Shown here: piece after piece, positions 62,792 to 64,000 of the stretch
Numbering within the stretch: the first letter of the stretch is position 1
Layout: every line of letters begins with the position of its first letter
Source: Myxococcales bacterium
GTDB lineage: Bacteria > Myxococcota_A > UBA9042
Assembly: GCA_009692425.1 (NCBI GenBank)
Contig: SHZF01000003.1
Coordinates: 1-64,000, forward strand
Direction: 5' to 3'
DNA length: 64,000 nt
The notes under the pieces: model-generated
Told to the model about the DNA's origin: nothing
The model's input: only the letters and a program-made list of their open reading frames with translations
Databases searched by the model: none
Translations under genes and position numbers: made by a program

Positions 62792-64000
62792 TGCGCCGCC
62801 TGCCGTTTGCCACTGTGGCCATGCTGCTGGCCCAGGCCGCTCCGCTCGCCGCGCAAGCCGCTCCGGTTGCCGCCCAAGCCGCAGCGCCCCGCATGCCCGC
62901 CGGCCCCTTCGACGCCCAACTGGAGCCCGGCAGCCGCGCGGCCCTTCGCGCCAGTTGGTTCACGGCGGAGACACAACACCGCAAGCGGCCCCCGGCACTG
63001 CCCGCGCAGCCCACCGGCCCATTCGCGTGGCAGGCCGCGGACTTTGCCCACCTGCCGAAGGGGGCCTGGGAGATCACGCACCAGGACATCACCGCCGAGC
63101 TCTTTCCTGGTCAGTCGCTGCTCAAGCTGCAGATCGTCGCAACGTTCAAGGCCTACGCCGCCAAGGTCGATTCGCTGGCTTTGTCCATGCGCGGATCGGA
63201 ATCGATGCTGGCCGAATTGCCCGACGGCACCACAGCGACCGTAACCGTCGATGTGCAGGAGGGCGGCGCGGCGCTCGTGACGGTGAAACTCCCCAAGGCG
63301 CTGGAGCCCGGCCAGAGCGTGACGCTGGCGTTCGAGCGCGTTGCCAAGCTCGACTGCAAGCCGGGTGGGCTCGGTTTCTTGCCGTGTTCCGTGACGAAGC
63401 CGTATTTCTATGTCGAGTCGCGTTGGTACGTGCTCGACGCGCCGTTTCTCGGCCACATGCCGTCGACGCTGGACCTGCACGTGGTCACGGCAGACACGAC
63501 GCTCGTGGCGGCGGCGCCTGGCAAGCCGACAGGCCCCGATGTGCTGCCCGATGGCCGCCGCGTCTTCCACTTCAAGCAACCTGAGCGCACCGAAAATGGG
63601 GGCTTCGCGCTGGCTCCCTACGCGGTCGTCCAGGCCGCCGACGCCGTGCCGTATCCCGCGCTGCGCATCTACACGATGGGCGGCGCGGTGGCGGCGCAGG
63701 CGACGTTGACGATGGTCAAGGATGTGGCGGCGTTCTACGCGCCGATGTTCGGTCCGTTTGCGTGGCAGGGGCTCAACATCATCCAGCTCATGCCGAATTT
63801 CGGTGGAGGCTATTCGCCGCTGTCGGGCATCTTCGTCTACCGCTGGGCCGTGGAGATGACCGAAGACCAGTACGGCTGGGAACAGACGGTCGAACTCATG
63901 GCCCACGAGGTCGGCCACCAGTGGTGGGGCAATCTGGTCGAGCCCTACACGACCGGCGACGTCGCGCTGTCGGAGTCGATGGCGGAGTACTCCAGCTGCC
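62788..64000 (+). CDS. M1-family-like zinc metallopeptidase (3' end beyond window)
   Basis: The first 404 codons are present. A signal peptide with Ala/Gln repeats (PLAAQAAPVAAQAA) suggests export. Residues ~60-290 form the N-terminal beta domain. AHEVGHQWWGNLVEP (His373, Glu374, His377) and, 18 residues after the second His, Glu in SESMAEYSS form the M1 zinc site. In place of the GxMEN aminopeptidase motif there is NFGGGYSPLSGIFVYRW, so specificity may differ from classical aminopeptidases. It starts at ATG 62788 in an ATGA overlap with the cohesin-like lipoprotein gene. Truncated only by the window end. Confidence 0.88.
   Translation, partial: MMRRLPFATVAMLLAQAAPLAAQAAPVAAQAAAPRMPAGPFDAQLEPGSRAALRASWFTAETQHRKRPPALPAQPTGPFAWQAADFAHLPKGAWEITHQDITAELFPGQSLLKLQIVATFKAYAAKVDSLALSMRGSESMLAELPDGTTATVTVDVQEGGAALVTVKLPKALEPGQSVTLAFERVAKLDCKPGGLGFLPCSVTKPYFYVESRWYVLDAPFLGHMPSTLDLHVVTADTTLVAAAPGKPTGPDVLPDGRRVFHFKQPERTENGGFALAPYAVVQAADAVPYPALRIYTMGGAVAAQATLTMVKDVAAFYAPMFGPFAWQGLNIIQLMPNFGGGYSPLSGIFVYRWAVEMTEDQYGWEQTVELMAHEVGHQWWGNLVEPYTTGDVALSESMAEYSSC

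Overview
The window is GC-rich DNA (roughly two thirds G+C by eye) with dense, mostly uninterrupted genes. It looks chromosomal and most like a myxobacterium-type organism (Myxococcota / former Deltaproteobacteria). Reasons: lipoproteins with Ala/Asp-rich linkers, cysteine-rich DGNxCT repeats, several FHA-domain proteins, an FHA-GAF-adenylate cyclase, a lower mevalonate pathway with type 2 IPP isomerase, and a UGA-coded AhpD-like selenoprotein. This placement is inference; there is no rRNA to confirm it.

Layout. 1-8.2 kb: dnaE (minus), then a divergent pair of carboxymuconolactone decarboxylase/AhpD-like genes. The second of these has an in-frame TGA at the CxxC position and a SECIS-like hairpin right after it. 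Then come a thermonuclease-like protein and a lipoprotein with C-type lectin and fibrinogen-like domains. 8.2-11.3 kb: a decayed SGNH-hydrolase-like remnant and a coupled DUF4956 / CotH-like / VTC operon. 11.5-17 kb: a YihY-type membrane protein, two tandem 6-pyruvoyl-tetrahydropterin-synthase-family genes coupled to a DUF2723 membrane protein, and a winged-helix/helical protein. 17-24.6 kb: a DAGK-like lipid kinase, a twin-FHA membrane protein, a NagZ-like GH3 enzyme, an S41 protease and a coiled-coil hypothetical. 24.7-32.8 kb: tRNA-Cys, a repeat-rich spacer, then the conserved rimP-nusA-ylxR-infB-rbfA-truB cluster and rpsT. 33-38 kb: a possible MerB-fold protein, a membrane metallopeptidase and the FHA-GAF-cyclase. 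38-43 kb: a five-gene operon for the lower mevalonate pathway and prenyl chain elongation (fni, mevalonate kinase, diphosphomevalonate decarboxylase, phosphomevalonate kinase, polyprenyl synthetase), each junction a 4-bp ATGA overlap. 43-51 kb: two large lipoproteins (one with a caspase-like His/Cys pattern), a glutamine amidotransferase, a rearranged asparagine synthetase gene (internal deletion plus internal inversion) and a GT4 glycosyltransferase. 51-56.4 kb: an AAA+ ATPase and an MlaE-MlaF-MlaD-type lipid transport operon whose ATPase has lost its nucleotide-binding motifs. 56.4-64 kb: a hypothetical protein, a beta-barrel fragment beside an ISAzo13-type remnant, a NhaD-like antiporter under an ECF sigma/anti-sigma pair, and a cohesin-like lipoprotein coupled to an M1-type peptidase that runs off the window.

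Cross-cutting themes. At least thirteen gene junctions are 4-bp ATGA/GTGA overlaps, so translational coupling is the rule in the operons. Short tandem repeats (18-30 bp units) recur at gene edges and in spacers. Three loci show decay or rearrangement (SGNH remnant; asparagine synthetase inversion; barrel fragment with IS remnant). The strongest findings are the selenoprotein, the in-frame inversion inside the asparagine synthetase gene, and the apparently dead MlaF-like ATPase.
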